Origin: an uncultured Gemmataceae bacterium
GTDB taxonomy: Bacteria > Planctomycetota > Planctomycetia > Gemmatales > Gemmataceae
Reading direction: 5' to 3'
DNA length: 64,000 nt
Assembly (NCBI GenBank): GCA_937923405.1
Contig: CALDUY010000020.1
Location: 320,777-384,776, forward strand
Under the pieces are notes generated by a model. The model saw only the letters and a list, made by a program, of their open reading frames with translations, made no database searches and was not told the DNA's origin. Of this stretch, positions 16,934 to 25,083 are shown piece by piece; the first letter of the stretch is position 1; each line of letters starts with the position of its first letter. Made by a program: the position numbers and the translations under genes.

Positions 16934-18106
16934 ATGAGCAACCTGCCACCCGGAACAATGCCGCCTTATCCGCCGATGCCTTCGCTGTATCCGCCCCCCC
17001 CACCGCCTCCGGCTCGGTTTCCCCTGCTGGGCTGTTTCTTCGCGATCTCCGTAGTGGGCAATCTGCTGGCAGGTATCCTGGTCATCGTGTTGTGCACCAG
17101 TCTAATCATCAGTAGTACGGGAGATGCCACTACCCCAAAACCGATTCCAGAAAAGCACTTCCTAGGATCGACGTCCGCCAGTGACAAAATCGCCATCGTC
17201 ACGATCGACGGGCTGATTCTTGAGGGGATGCTAGAATTTATGGAACGCCAACTGGAACAGGCTGGCAAAGACAAAGCGGTAAAGGCGACGGTGCTACGCA
17301 TCAATAGCCCTGGGGGTAGCATCACCGCCAGTGATGCGCTCTGGCGGCGCATCATGGCCCTGCGCGAGGGGAGCGCCGAACAAGAGATTCATGCTCGCCC
17401 GATTGTGGTCTCGATGGGTAGCCTGGCGGCATCCGGAGCGTACTACATCGCCGCCCCTGCGAATGAGATCTTCGCCGAACGCACCACGATGACCGGCTCG
17501 ATCGGCGTGTATGCGTCCTTTCCCAACATCAAAGAGTTGGCGTCAAAATATGGCGTGGCGATGAACACCATCAAGGCCGGCAAGATCAAGGATTCCGGAT
17601 CGCTGTTTCGTGAACTGACGCCTGAGGAATCCCAAGTGCTTCAGGATATGGTCGACGAAGCCTATCTTCAGTTTCTCGACGTCGTCGCCCAGGGCCGCAA
17701 GCCGCTTACCAAGGAAAAAATGTTGGAACGCTTCACGGTCACGCCGTTACGACCGGATCCCAAGGCGCAACCCAACGAAGCGGGGCCATACACCCGGTAT
17801 CGAGCAGATGGCGGGATTTTCTCCGCCGAGAAAGCTAAGGAATTGCAGTTGATCGACAAGATCGGCACGTTGGAAGACGCGGTCCGGGCGGCAGCGGGTC
17901 TGGCCAACCTTACGACCTTTCGCGCCATTCAGTATCAACGCGCAAAAACACTGACCGATCTGCTATTGAATGTCAACCACTCTACGCCGCTACCGACGAG
18001 TCAGCCGGTGGATTTGGGGTGGCTGCGACAGGCTCTGACACCACGCATTTGGTATCTGGCACCGGGCTACGAAGCCGCTGCGTTCACTGGAATCGCTCCA
18101 CGCTAA
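16934..18106 (+). CDS. sppA: Signal peptide peptidase SppA (S49 family)
   Basis: Membrane-bound protease that degrades cleaved signal peptides. The 390-residue product has a proline-rich cytoplasmic tail (residues 10-30), one transmembrane helix (about 31-60) and an S49 domain. The nucleophile is Ser167 in GSLAASGAYY. Lys219 in AGKIKDSG is the likely general base, 52 residues later, as in the short Bacillus-type SppA. There is a single catalytic domain, so this is the short form and not the duplicated 67-kDa type. The Shine-Dalgarno is weak. The gene is followed 27 bp later by a small secreted protein, likely co-transcribed. Confidence 0.9.
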   Translation: MSNLPPGTMPPYPPMPSLYPPPPPPPARFPLLGCFFAISVVGNLLAGILVIVLCTSLIISSTGDATTPKPIPEKHFLGSTSASDKIAIVTIDGLILEGMLEFMERQLEQAGKDKAVKATVLRINSPGGSITASDALWRRIMALREGSAEQEIHARPIVVSMGSLAASGAYYIAAPANEIFAERTTMTGSIGVYASFPNIKELASKYGVAMNTIKAGKIKDSGSLFRELTPEESQVLQDMVDEAYLQFLDVVAQGRKPLTKEKMLERFTVTPLRPDPKAQPNEAGPYTRYRADGGIFSAEKAKELQLIDKIGTLEDAVRAAAGLANLTTFRAIQYQRAKTLTDLLLNVNHSTPLPTSQPVDLGWLRQALTPRIWYLAPGYEAAAFTGIAPR

Positions 18107-18133
18107 GAGATTGCTTCTTCCATGAGGTAGTCC

Positions 18134-18445
18134 ATGTTGGTTAGTTCGCCCCGTATACTTCTGCTGCTGTTCGGGATCGGTCTAGGCACGTTGTTGAGTG
18201 CCTTGGCCGACCCGCCCCGCGATCCTGTCGTGGGCGTCCAACAGCTTCGCGTAGGAATGACCGCAGCCCAGGTCATGGAGCAGTTCGGTCCACCTCAGCA
18301 CGTCTGCCGACAAATCCTCCTGCATCGCAGCATCGATCTGTGGCACTACGGACCACCGTTGAACCTGCAATTGAAGTTCGAGTGTCAACGCGGCAAAAAA
18401 CCAAGCCTTCGTTCCTGGAAACTGACGCAAAACCTCTTTCCCTGA
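18134..18445 (+). CDS. Small secreted SmpA/OmlA (BamE)-like protein
   Basis: The 103-residue product has a signal peptide (ILLLLFGIGLGTLLSALA) and then a compact domain reading LRVGMTAAQVMEQFGPPQ...IDLWHYG. This matches the SmpA/OmlA fold signature (a helix with GMTxxQVxxxFGxP, then a strand). In proteobacteria such domains occur in BamE of the outer-membrane assembly machine; here there is no lipobox, so the role is uncertain. GAGG lies 6 nt before the ATG, and the 27-bp gap after sppA suggests one operon. Confidence 0.7.
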   Translation: MLVSSPRILLLLFGIGLGTLLSALADPPRDPVVGVQQLRVGMTAAQVMEQFGPPQHVCRQILLHRSIDLWHYGPPLNLQLKFECQRGKKPSLRSWKLTQNLFP

Positions 18446-18871
18446 ACGAAAATTCTTGGCGTGAACGGATCGATCTTGCCTAAAAGTAGAGCGTCGCGCC
18501 CACGAATTTACCTTTGGAGGTAGAGAATGCCTTGAGTTTTCCCTCCTCTGCCAGAGTATATTCTGATCGATCTGGTTGAGCATCGCTCGACAACGAGACT
18601 GCCGGAATTGCGGCAGTCGAATGTTCAAAAGTCAACCAGATGGAACCACGCCCTTGGGTTGAGCTTCGGAGGAAAGAGCTGCAATCCTATCAGGATTAAA
18701 AACTTAGGATAATTAGTAGAAGAATCGGCAAGAATGGAAAATTTGGCATGCTAATTGCAATCTTTCTTAGTGACTTCTTTCCGATTCCTTTCCCCGTGTG
18801 ACAGAATCAAGGGAGCTTCGTCTACTGATCCGGTGCGCGTCGGGGAAGCAACATACACGAGGTGAGCACCC
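18446..18871. other. Intergenic region upstream of the DksA-like gene
   Basis: These 426 bases hold no convincing gene. The right part is AT-rich compared with its surroundings and contains the sigma-54-type promoter at 18744-18759. I see no terminator hairpin after the SmpA-like gene. Confidence 0.6.
18744..18759 (+). promoter_or_regulatory. Sigma-54 (RpoN)-type -24/-12 promoter
   Basis: TGGCATGCTAATTGCA matches the TGGCAC-N5-TTGCA consensus with one mismatch (C to T). It keeps the invariant GG (18745-18746) and GC (18757-18758) exactly 10 nt apart. It points at the DksA/TraR-like gene, predicting a transcript start near 18770 and a leader of about 100 nt. The enhancer-binding protein site was not identified. 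Confidence 0.65.
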
Positions 18872-19348
18872 ATGGCACGACAAGACGCTTTAATCCGCTT
18901 ACATAAAACCCTTCAGGCACGGCGCGCAGAGATTCTTCGCAAACTGCAGAATGATTTCGACAATCTCCGCAACGCCAAAGGGGAGGATTCGACCGGCGAT
19001 AGCGCGGATGTCGCCTTTGAAGCCGGCAGCGACGAGATGGCATCCCATCTCGCTGAATTGGACTCTCGTGAGCTGTCGCAGATCGAGCGTGCGCTAGCTC
19101 GGCTCAAGCAGGGCACTTATGGCACCTGTGAGAGCTGTTCGCAAAAAATCCCGATCGGTCGACTCAACGCTCTGCCCTACTCCACGTTGTGCATCGAATG
19201 CCAGCGAGAACTGGAACGTTATCCTGACTGGAGTCACAATCGTCGCAACGGAGATTGGGAGCGCGTCTTCGACTCGGTCAGTTCCATCGAGGAGCCGCGC
19301 GAGGTTCGCCTGTCGGATCTCGATTTCGATCTGCCTAGCGGTCGATAA
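18872..19348 (+). CDS. DksA/TraR-family zinc-finger regulator
   Basis: Members bind the RNA polymerase secondary channel and modulate transcription. The 158-residue product has an N-terminal coiled coil (about residues 5-80) with an acidic turn region (NAKGEDSTGDSADVAFE). The C4 zinc finger has Cys86, Cys89, Cys107 and Cys110 (CESC...CIEC). The C-terminal extension of about 45 acidic residues is longer than in TraR and may be planctomycete-specific. A sigma-54-type promoter lies 113 nt upstream and a clear hairpin terminator follows, so it is probably monocistronic. Whether it is a true DksA or a paralogue cannot be decided here. Confidence 0.85.
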   Translation: MARQDALIRLHKTLQARRAEILRKLQNDFDNLRNAKGEDSTGDSADVAFEAGSDEMASHLAELDSRELSQIERALARLKQGTYGTCESCSQKIPIGRLNALPYSTLCIECQRELERYPDWSHNRRNGDWERVFDSVSSIEEPREVRLSDLDFDLPSGR

Positions 19349-19364
19349 CTCTGGCTCAGTCCCT

Positions 19365-19416
19365 AAAGAACCCGCAGTTTGGGGATCCCCTCGTGGACGC
19401 TGACTGCGGGTTCTTT
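19365..19416 (+). terminator. Hairpin terminator after the DksA-like gene
   Basis: AAAGAACCCGCAGT (19365-19378) pairs perfectly with ACTGCGGGTTCTTT (19403-19416). Inside the loop is the palindrome GGGGATCCCC (19381-19390). The A-start and T-end of the stem allow use in both directions. It begins 17 nt after the stop codon. Confidence 0.85.
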
Positions 19417-19594
19417 ACTGTTTGTAACGTCTGGCCAGGGCAACTTTTTCCTGGACAAGCCCTTCTCGGTTTAAGCCGACCCTCAGACTCCGGGTATGAT
19501 GGAATGGCGAGGATGCACATCTTGATGCGGTAACTTGGCATTCGATCACGCATGATCCCCGAGGGTTGGCTTTCGTTCGAGGAGGGAGAGACTG

Positions 19595-20731
19595 ATGAAA
19601 CAGGCTGTTCTGGCCGTGTTTCTGGGCCTATGTGCCTATCTAGGGGGCCTCTCGGCCAATCTGCTAACCACACCTCGTGTCACGTACGCTCAGACCGGAG
19701 ACGCCACTCGACCCTACGACCGGGAGGCTGTGCGCTCCAGCTCTACTGCCGCGTTGAGTGAGGCTTTTGAAGTGGTGGCTCGAAAAGTCAGTCCGTCCAT
19801 CGTGGCCATCGAGGCCGTCAAACCCGCGGTCAAAGACGGCAAATCCAAGTCGGTGGATGACTCTGGTTCCGGCGTGTTGGTACGCTTTCCCGGTCGCTCG
19901 GAAGTCTATGCTCTCACCAACAATCACGTGATCGGCCAGGCTCCGGCCAATCAGATCACGATCAATCTGTTCGATAATCGGATTGTCAAACCGACTCGGG
20001 TCTGGGCCGATCCCGAAAGCGACATCGCTATTCTGGGATTGGGAGAACTCGACTCGATCACGCCTGCCATTCTGGGCGATAGTGACCGGATGCGCGTTGG
20101 TCACTGGGTGCTGGCCTTTGGTTCGCCGTTTGGTCTCAACCAGACCGTGACGCATGGCATCATCAGCGCCCGCGAGCGCGGCCAGGTCAGCCTAGGCACG
20201 ACCATTCGCATCAAGGAGTTTCTCCAGACGGACGCTGCCATCAATCCCGGCTCGTCCGGTGGGCCGCTAGTCAATCTCGATGGCGAAGTGATCGGCATCA
20301 ACACAGCAATTGCTTCGCCCTCGGGCAGTAACTCCGGCATCGCTTTCAGCATCCCCATTAACCTCGTCAAGAGGATCGGTCAAGAGCTGCTCGACAAGGG
20401 AAAGGTGACCCGCGGGTATCTCGGGGTGCAACTGGCTCCAGGGTTCGAGTCGACCGAGGCCACCAAACTAGGGCTGAACAAGGCGGTCGGCGCGTTGGTC
20501 GATGGAGTACATCCAGAGACACCGGCGGCGGCAGCGGGGCTGAAGGTCAAGGACGTCATTCTGGAACTCGATGGTGAGCCGATCCGCAACGAAAATCAGT
20601 TCATCAACCGCATTAGTCAGATGCCACCCGGCCAGCGTGTTGCCCTGCGAGTCTGGCGCGAGCGTCGAGTCATTCAGCTCGAAGCAGTCGTGGGAGACTG
20701 GAACAAGGTCGAGTCTCGTTTCAAGAAGTGA
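19595..20731 (+). CDS. Exported DegP/DegQ-like HtrA serine protease
   Basis: Periplasmic protein quality-control protease. The 378-residue product has a signal peptide (residues 1-33, VLAVFLGLCAYLGGLSA core) and a trypsin-like domain with His111 (TNNHVI), Asp143 (ESDIAIL) and Ser221 (GSSGGP). One PDZ domain covers about residues 280-375 (GYLGVQLAP...). It is the one-PDZ, DegS-like size, shorter than DegP with two PDZ domains. A strong GGAGGGAG lies before the ATG. It is bounded by hairpin terminators on both sides, indicating its own transcription unit. Confidence 0.92.
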   Translation: MKQAVLAVFLGLCAYLGGLSANLLTTPRVTYAQTGDATRPYDREAVRSSSTAALSEAFEVVARKVSPSIVAIEAVKPAVKDGKSKSVDDSGSGVLVRFPGRSEVYALTNNHVIGQAPANQITINLFDNRIVKPTRVWADPESDIAILGLGELDSITPAILGDSDRMRVGHWVLAFGSPFGLNQTVTHGIISARERGQVSLGTTIRIKEFLQTDAAINPGSSGGPLVNLDGEVIGINTAIASPSGSNSGIAFSIPINLVKRIGQELLDKGKVTRGYLGVQLAPGFESTEATKLGLNKAVGALVDGVHPETPAAAAGLKVKDVILELDGEPIRNENQFINRISQMPPGQRVALRVWRERRVIQLEAVVGDWNKVESRFKK

Positions 20732-20754
20732 TTCTTGGCGGTATCAAAACCACT

Positions 20755-20802
20755 CTCTCCCACCGATTGGCTATATTCCGGATCGGTGGGAGAGTTTTTT
20801 TT
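20755..20802 (+). terminator. Intrinsic terminator after the degP-like gene
   Basis: CTCTCCCACCGAT (20755-20767) pairs perfectly with ATCGGTGGGAGAG (20782-20794) across a 14-nt loop and is followed directly by eight T residues (20795-20802). It starts 24 nt after the stop of the protease gene. Confidence 0.92.
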
Positions 20803-20876
20803 GGTTGGTAGGTAGTCACAGACTAAGTACCAGAGAGGCCAAGGTAAGACAGGCGACCTCGCCACAGTAGCCGAGC

Positions 20877-20981
20877 TTATTCGTCCTCTTTCTTATTTCG
20901 GAGGTACATCAACAAACCGATCAGGCCGATTAGTGCCACAGCCATGATGCCGATGAATGTCCAACTCTCAAAGAATTCCAC
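20877..20981 (-). CDS. 34-residue single-pass membrane microprotein, GTG start
   Basis: From the GTG at 20981 the frame gives 34 residues: a short N-terminal part (VEFFESWTF), one transmembrane helix (IGIMAVALIGLIGLLMYL) and a charged tail (RNKKEDE). AAAGGAG lies 6 nt upstream, which decides this start over an in-frame ATG 32 codons earlier that would add an unlikely Cys- and Gln-rich leader. Composition and the positive-inside tail look genuine. No family is recognised and the function is unknown. It converges with the degP-like gene beyond the terminator. Confidence 0.6.
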   Translation of the reverse strand: MEFFESWTFIGIMAVALIGLIGLLMYLRNKKEDE

Positions 20982-21327
20982 AGGACGCTCCTTTCTTGAG
21001 GATGTCGCTTCATCAGAAGAGAACAACCAGACCAGAAACAAGCAGCAGCACTGCTGCTGGATCACACGGATTCTCACTATGACGGAAGGACCGAGTAAGA
21101 GGTCGCTTGCAGTCGTTGCAGAGAATTCGCAAGTGTTCTAGCGACCCGTCTAGCGGGCAGCAAGTCGGAAAACTACAGAGAGTTGCCACTACCGCTCTTC
21201 GTGCAGGCCGCTTTTCGAGAGACTGGGCCTACCTCTATTTCGTCTCGGACAGGTCGATCTTGAACGATTCCAGCCTTGGAGACTTCCGCTTGACAGGAGG
21301 TCCGCCTCCGAGTATGACGCCGCCACC
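20982..21327. other. Divergent intergenic region
   Basis: These 346 bases separate the microprotein gene from the cytochrome gene. Apart from the mini-ORF described at 21314-21331 I see no gene or strong hairpin, and no convincing -35/-10 pair. Confidence 0.5.
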
Positions 21328-21331
21328 ATGA
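21295..21331 (+). promoter_or_regulatory. Leader mini-ORF (MTPPP) with strong Shine-Dalgarno, coupled to the cytochrome start
   Basis: AGGAGGT (21295-21301), a perfect anti-16S match, precedes ATG at 21314. That frame reads Met-Thr-Pro-Pro-Pro-stop, and its TGA (21329-21331) overlaps the ATG of the cytochrome gene (21328) as ATGA. The cytochrome ATG itself has no Shine-Dalgarno at normal distance, so translation by coupling is plausible. The 12-nt spacing to the mini-ORF start is on the long side. Confidence 0.45.
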
Positions 21332-22437
21332 AAACCATAATTGTGCTTGCGCTCAGCGCCGGGGTGATCCTCGGCGTAGCGGAATCGTCGGCGTTCGCGG
21401 CTGGCCCCACTGGTCGAGTGCTGGTGTTGGACAACGAGCGAACGCTGACCGGCGACATCGAACTTGTGGGCGATCAGTACCGCATCAAGCGACTGATCGG
21501 CGAAACCTTCGTGCCCGCCTCGAAGGTGCTGAAGCTCTGCGCTTCGTTGGAAGAAGCGTATCAGTATCTCCGAAGTCGAGCTAATTTGAACGACGCTGAT
21601 GAACGGCTCCGCCTCTCGGACTGGTGTCGGCAACATCATCTGCGAGAGCGAGCCTGGGAAGAAGCGGAGGCCGCCCTGAAGTTGCGGCCACGCGATGAGA
21701 AGTTGCGTCGCCTAGCGACCCATTTGCGCGAGACCCGGACGCTGTCCCCGACCCCTAGCTCGACGCCGTCCGTTGCAGTACGGGAATCCAGCGGTCCGCG
21801 CGCCGAGGTTACGGCGGAGTCGCTGGGGATGTTCGCCTCGAAAATTCAACCGATCCTGATGAATGCTTGCGTCAGCTGTCACAATCCAAGTCGCGAAAGC
21901 GCGTTCCAACTGACCCGGGTCTCTGGGCCAGGGATGGCTAATCGCAAGTCGATGGAAGCCAACCTCGCCGCGACGTTGGCTCAGCTAAACGGACGCGATC
22001 CAGCAGCGAGTAAGCTGCTCACCAAGGCGATCAGCATTCACGGACCGGGCATGGCTCAGGCTCCGTTGAAAGGTCGTGACGCCGCCGCCTTCCGTACCCT
22101 CGAATCTTGGGTAGTGCGCACGATCGCGACGAATGCCCACCTACGCGAGGAGGTCCAGGCGAGCGTTCTCCCTCACAACTCGACAGGACCGGTCAGCTTC
22201 GGTCAGGATCGCGAGCCACTCCCGACTGCGTTGCCTTTAGCGCCTCCTAGTTCCACGGCAGCGCCGGTGGCGACTGCCAGTTCCGCGACTGCTGTCCGTC
22301 AGTCGCCGAGTGCTTCGACCTCTGGCAAGCCTGAAGCGAAGCCAATGCCACTGCCGGTGAGTGAGGATCCTGTTGATCCAGCAGCGTTCAACCGGGAATT
22401 TCATCCCAAACCAACGCCTCCGCTCCCTGGCGGCTAG
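21328..22437 (+). CDS. Exported planctomycete-type c-type cytochrome-like protein
   Basis: The 369-residue product has a signal peptide (residues 1-25), a helical TPR-like region (about 70-140) and a single heme-binding CxxCH at Cys181-Cys184-His185 in MNACVSCHNP. This is the context of PSCyt1-like planctomycete cytochrome domains. A proline- and serine-rich tail (about 285-369) follows. It is probably a periplasmic heme protein, but the axial Met and partner are not certain. Its stop overlaps the stop of the convergent DUF1570 gene. Translation may depend on the upstream mini-ORF. Confidence 0.7.
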   Translation: MKTIIVLALSAGVILGVAESSAFAAGPTGRVLVLDNERTLTGDIELVGDQYRIKRLIGETFVPASKVLKLCASLEEAYQYLRSRANLNDADERLRLSDWCRQHHLRERAWEEAEAALKLRPRDEKLRRLATHLRETRTLSPTPSSTPSVAVRESSGPRAEVTAESLGMFASKIQPILMNACVSCHNPSRESAFQLTRVSGPGMANRKSMEANLAATLAQLNGRDPAASKLLTKAISIHGPGMAQAPLKGRDAAAFRTLESWVVRTIATNAHLREEVQASVLPHNSTGPVSFGQDREPLPTALPLAPPSSTAAPVATASSATAVRQSPSASTSGKPEAKPMPLPVSEDPVDPAAFNREFHPKPTPPLPGG

Positions 22438-23957
22438 CGTGGGCTAGTGGTGGAGCGTCGTTCACTGATGGTGGCGATGCTCTCCTGACCGAAAGCGTAT
22501 CGATGCCAGTCCTGTTCCAGGTCGGCGAACGACCGGTAACCGTAGTATTTCTCCAAAGCAGCTTCGTAGCGGCCGTCTAGCCCTTCGCGGATGAAACGAG
22601 TGAGAGTCACCGGATCTTTCTTCTTCATCAGGAATTCCACCACGGAGATGCTCTGAGCATAGAAGGCTCCAACGCGGCGAGGCTCGGGATAATCCGCCAG
22701 TGCCATCAACTCGGCCACGCCGAAAAGCAGGCCATCTTGCTTGAATGAGGAAAGGTTCCGCAAGTGTAGGTCGATACGTTCGCGCGGCTCAGTGAGGACT
22801 GCGATGCCCTCGTCGGCCCAACGTGGAACGTGGTGGGAGCCAAAGCGGCCGGCCAACACGACATGAGTCGTTTCATGAGGCAGAACCCCGACCAGATAGT
22901 TCGGATCGTCGCCTCGGATGTCGACTCGGCGCGCCAGCACGCGGCCCGCTTCCAGCGAGATCGACGAGTGCCCCGGAGCGGCGGGAGAGGCTCCGGTGGC
23001 CCGAGCATAGGCTTGACCATTAGGGTGAATGTAGATCTCGCAACGTGGATTCCAGGTCGAAGGTTCTTCGCCGAACCACTTCCGGGCCATCGACACACGC
23101 ACCGACTCGACAACGCGAACGATCTTGTCGGCCTGTTCCTCATCGAGCAGATGAAAGACGCAAAAATTGGCGGTCTCGGCGAGGGCCCAGGAATTGCCAC
23201 GTCGCGGCGTATGCTTGATCTCGACCTCCACGGTAGCCGCAGAAGCCTCCTTTAAGCGTGCGAGCAATCCCTGTCCGAAGCGTTCCAGCCGCGGAGCCAT
23301 GCGCAGCGCCTGGCGGATTTCCTGCTCCAGTTCGGAAGGAGTCCGCACCCCGGACGGACGGTTTAGTTCCTGAGCCACGACATACAGCCGACAATAGGCC
23401 CAGCGTTCCTGACTGAGCGCCACGCAGCCAGGTTCCACTCGCTCGGCGTGTTGATAGAGTCGGGCTGCCGCCTCGTAGTTGCGTTCCTCATAAGCACGCT
23501 CGGCCTTCACCAGATACATTTGACCTCGCTGATGGGCACCATTAGCGGAAGAGAACGGGTCGTCGTCCTGAATCTTGCCGCGATGCACAGCGGGGCGGAT
23601 GTTGGTCGCCGACGCCGTTGGGCGAGTAACAGGATCGAGAATCTCCAGAAAGCCGCGGTACTTTTTGGCTTCCTCGCTCTGTCCCGTGCCTTCGAGTTGA
23701 CCGACCAGGCCGCGATAAGCGTCGCGAAGCACCTCGAGGTAGCGTTTGTTCCCGTCGATGTACGGCACCTGCTTTTCCAACACGGCGACGGCAGCGGCAT
23801 AGTCGCCGCGTTGCAGATGCTGTTGGCCTTGCTCCAAAGCGACTTGCACGGCCAGCAGAGTTTTCTGATGCTGTTCGGAGTGTTCGCCTCCAACGACACC
23901 AGTAGAAGCGAACAAGACGACGGCGCACAGCAGCGCGCGCAAGCTGATCCGGGCCAT
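22434..23957 (-). CDS. DUF1570-type secreted zinc metalloprotease-like protein with TPR region
   Basis: The 507-residue product has a signal peptide (residues 1-24), TPR-like helices (about 35-190) and a C-terminal gluzincin-like domain. The putative zinc site is HETTH at 361-365, with WADEG at 380-384 supplying the third ligand Glu. This arrangement is typical of DUF1570 / peptidase-MA-like proteins common in planctomycetes. AAGGA lies 7 nt before the ATG. The substrate is unknown. The 3' end overlaps the cytochrome gene by 4 bp. Confidence 0.75.
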   Translation of the reverse strand: MARISLRALLCAVVLFASTGVVGGEHSEQHQKTLLAVQVALEQGQQHLQRGDYAAAVAVLEKQVPYIDGNKRYLEVLRDAYRGLVGQLEGTGQSEEAKKYRGFLEILDPVTRPTASATNIRPAVHRGKIQDDDPFSSANGAHQRGQMYLVKAERAYEERNYEAAARLYQHAERVEPGCVALSQERWAYCRLYVVAQELNRPSGVRTPSELEQEIRQALRMAPRLERFGQGLLARLKEASAATVEVEIKHTPRRGNSWALAETANFCVFHLLDEEQADKIVRVVESVRVSMARKWFGEEPSTWNPRCEIYIHPNGQAYARATGASPAAPGHSSISLEAGRVLARRVDIRGDDPNYLVGVLPHETTHVVLAGRFGSHHVPRWADEGIAVLTEPRERIDLHLRNLSSFKQDGLLFGVAELMALADYPEPRRVGAFYAQSISVVEFLMKKKDPVTLTRFIREGLDGRYEAALEKYYGYRSFADLEQDWHRYAFGQESIATISERRSTTSPR

Positions 23958-24121
23958 GTTTGCATCCTTGCGAGGAAGGGGGCCGTGACTCGGACCGACG
24001 ATCCCTCACTAGCAGCGACTGAAAGGACCGATGCCGAGACTGGAGTCACACTCGCGCGACTAGCCTTCCTGGCTAACTCGCGTATCGAGCGGGGCCAACA
24101 TAGAGTAGGGACCCGGCGGAA

Positions 24122-25051
24122 TCAAGACGATCCGTCGGCCAGCGTGTGATGGATATACTGCCGCAGGGCCGAAATATCGATGTCCGTGGCTAGATCCGTG
24201 TTTGGACGTGCCTTAGAAGCCCAACGGGTATCGACCACGGTCATGCCTCGGGTTAGCTCGCCGCGTGTCTCGACGTCGATAGCTACGGTCTTGAGGGTAA
24301 AGGCCGTCGGTCGGGAGAGATAGGCAACCGCCAGAGCATCGGCTAGATAGGCTCCCTCGATGCCATACAGACCGGCTGTCGGGGCCAGCAGCATCGGCAC
24401 GATACGTTTGAGAAACCGTCCCGTCCGCGAATCCATCGCCCCCAGATGGCGAATGTCGTTGGGAGAAAAAATCATCTTCCGCGTCACATCCAAAGGAATC
24501 AGCGTCACAGGAGCACCGCAGCGCAGCACCTGGCGAGCCGCGAGCGGATCACACCAGAAATGAAATTCGGCACAGGGACTAATGTCGCCCGGCTCGCGCC
24601 AGGTGCCGCCGACGATGACCAGTTTCTGGATCAGATGCACGACTTCTGGATCGCGGTCCAGGGCCCGAGCCAGAATCGTTGAAGGCCCCAGTTGAAGAAT
24701 CGTCACTTCGTTGGGATGCTGACGTAGATGATCGATGATGATTTTATCGCTGGGCGTGGAATGGTGCGGCGGAGCGCAAGGAAAGTCCTGACCGCCCAGC
24801 CCGTCGGGACCGTGCAACTCCCGCTGATCGGCCTCATAGACGATCGGCAGAGCCGTTCCAATGCGTGGCCAACGGCGCGGATCGAGTTGTTCGATGATGA
24901 TGTGGGCGTTGCGAGTGGCCTGTTCCGCGCTAACATTTCCCGCCGTGGCGGCCAAGGCCAAGACGTCGATGTCCGGATCGTTCAAGGCCAATGCCGTGGC
25001 GAAGGCGGCATCAATACCTGGATCGGCGATGAGTATTACTTTTTCCGCCAT
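24122..25051 (-). CDS. Nucleoside hydrolase-family protein with degenerate active site
   Basis: The fold-wide match to inosine-uridine nucleoside N-ribohydrolases is clear over all 309 residues (AGNVSAEQATRNA, VIVGGTW, AEFHFWCDP). However, the Ca2+/ribose motif DxDPGxDD reads IADPGIDAA: Asp10 and Asp14 are kept, while positions 8 and 15 are Ile and Ala. The usual AEFN is AEFH, and the catalytic His before the C-terminal Asp238 is Ala237. It is therefore probably not a normal hydrolase. It may bind a nucleoside-like ligand or have a changed reaction. It lies 32 bp downstream of trpD on the same strand, so the two are probably co-transcribed. Confidence 0.75.
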   Translation of the reverse strand: MAEKVILIADPGIDAAFATALALNDPDIDVLALAATAGNVSAEQATRNAHIIIEQLDPRRWPRIGTALPIVYEADQRELHGPDGLGGQDFPCAPPHHSTPSDKIIIDHLRQHPNEVTILQLGPSTILARALDRDPEVVHLIQKLVIVGGTWREPGDISPCAEFHFWCDPLAARQVLRCGAPVTLIPLDVTRKMIFSPNDIRHLGAMDSRTGRFLKRIVPMLLAPTAGLYGIEGAYLADALAVAYLSRPTAFTLKTVAIDVETRGELTRGMTVVDTRWASKARPNTDLATDIDISALRQYIHHTLADGSS

Positions 25052-25083
25052 CGAAACCGTTTCCTTCCCTCAAGGTGCGAGAT

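Noticed and set aside
19495..19500. TATGAT as a -10 box for the degP-like gene
   Set aside because: No acceptable -35 hexamer lies 16 to 18 nt upstream, so it is not reported as a promoter.
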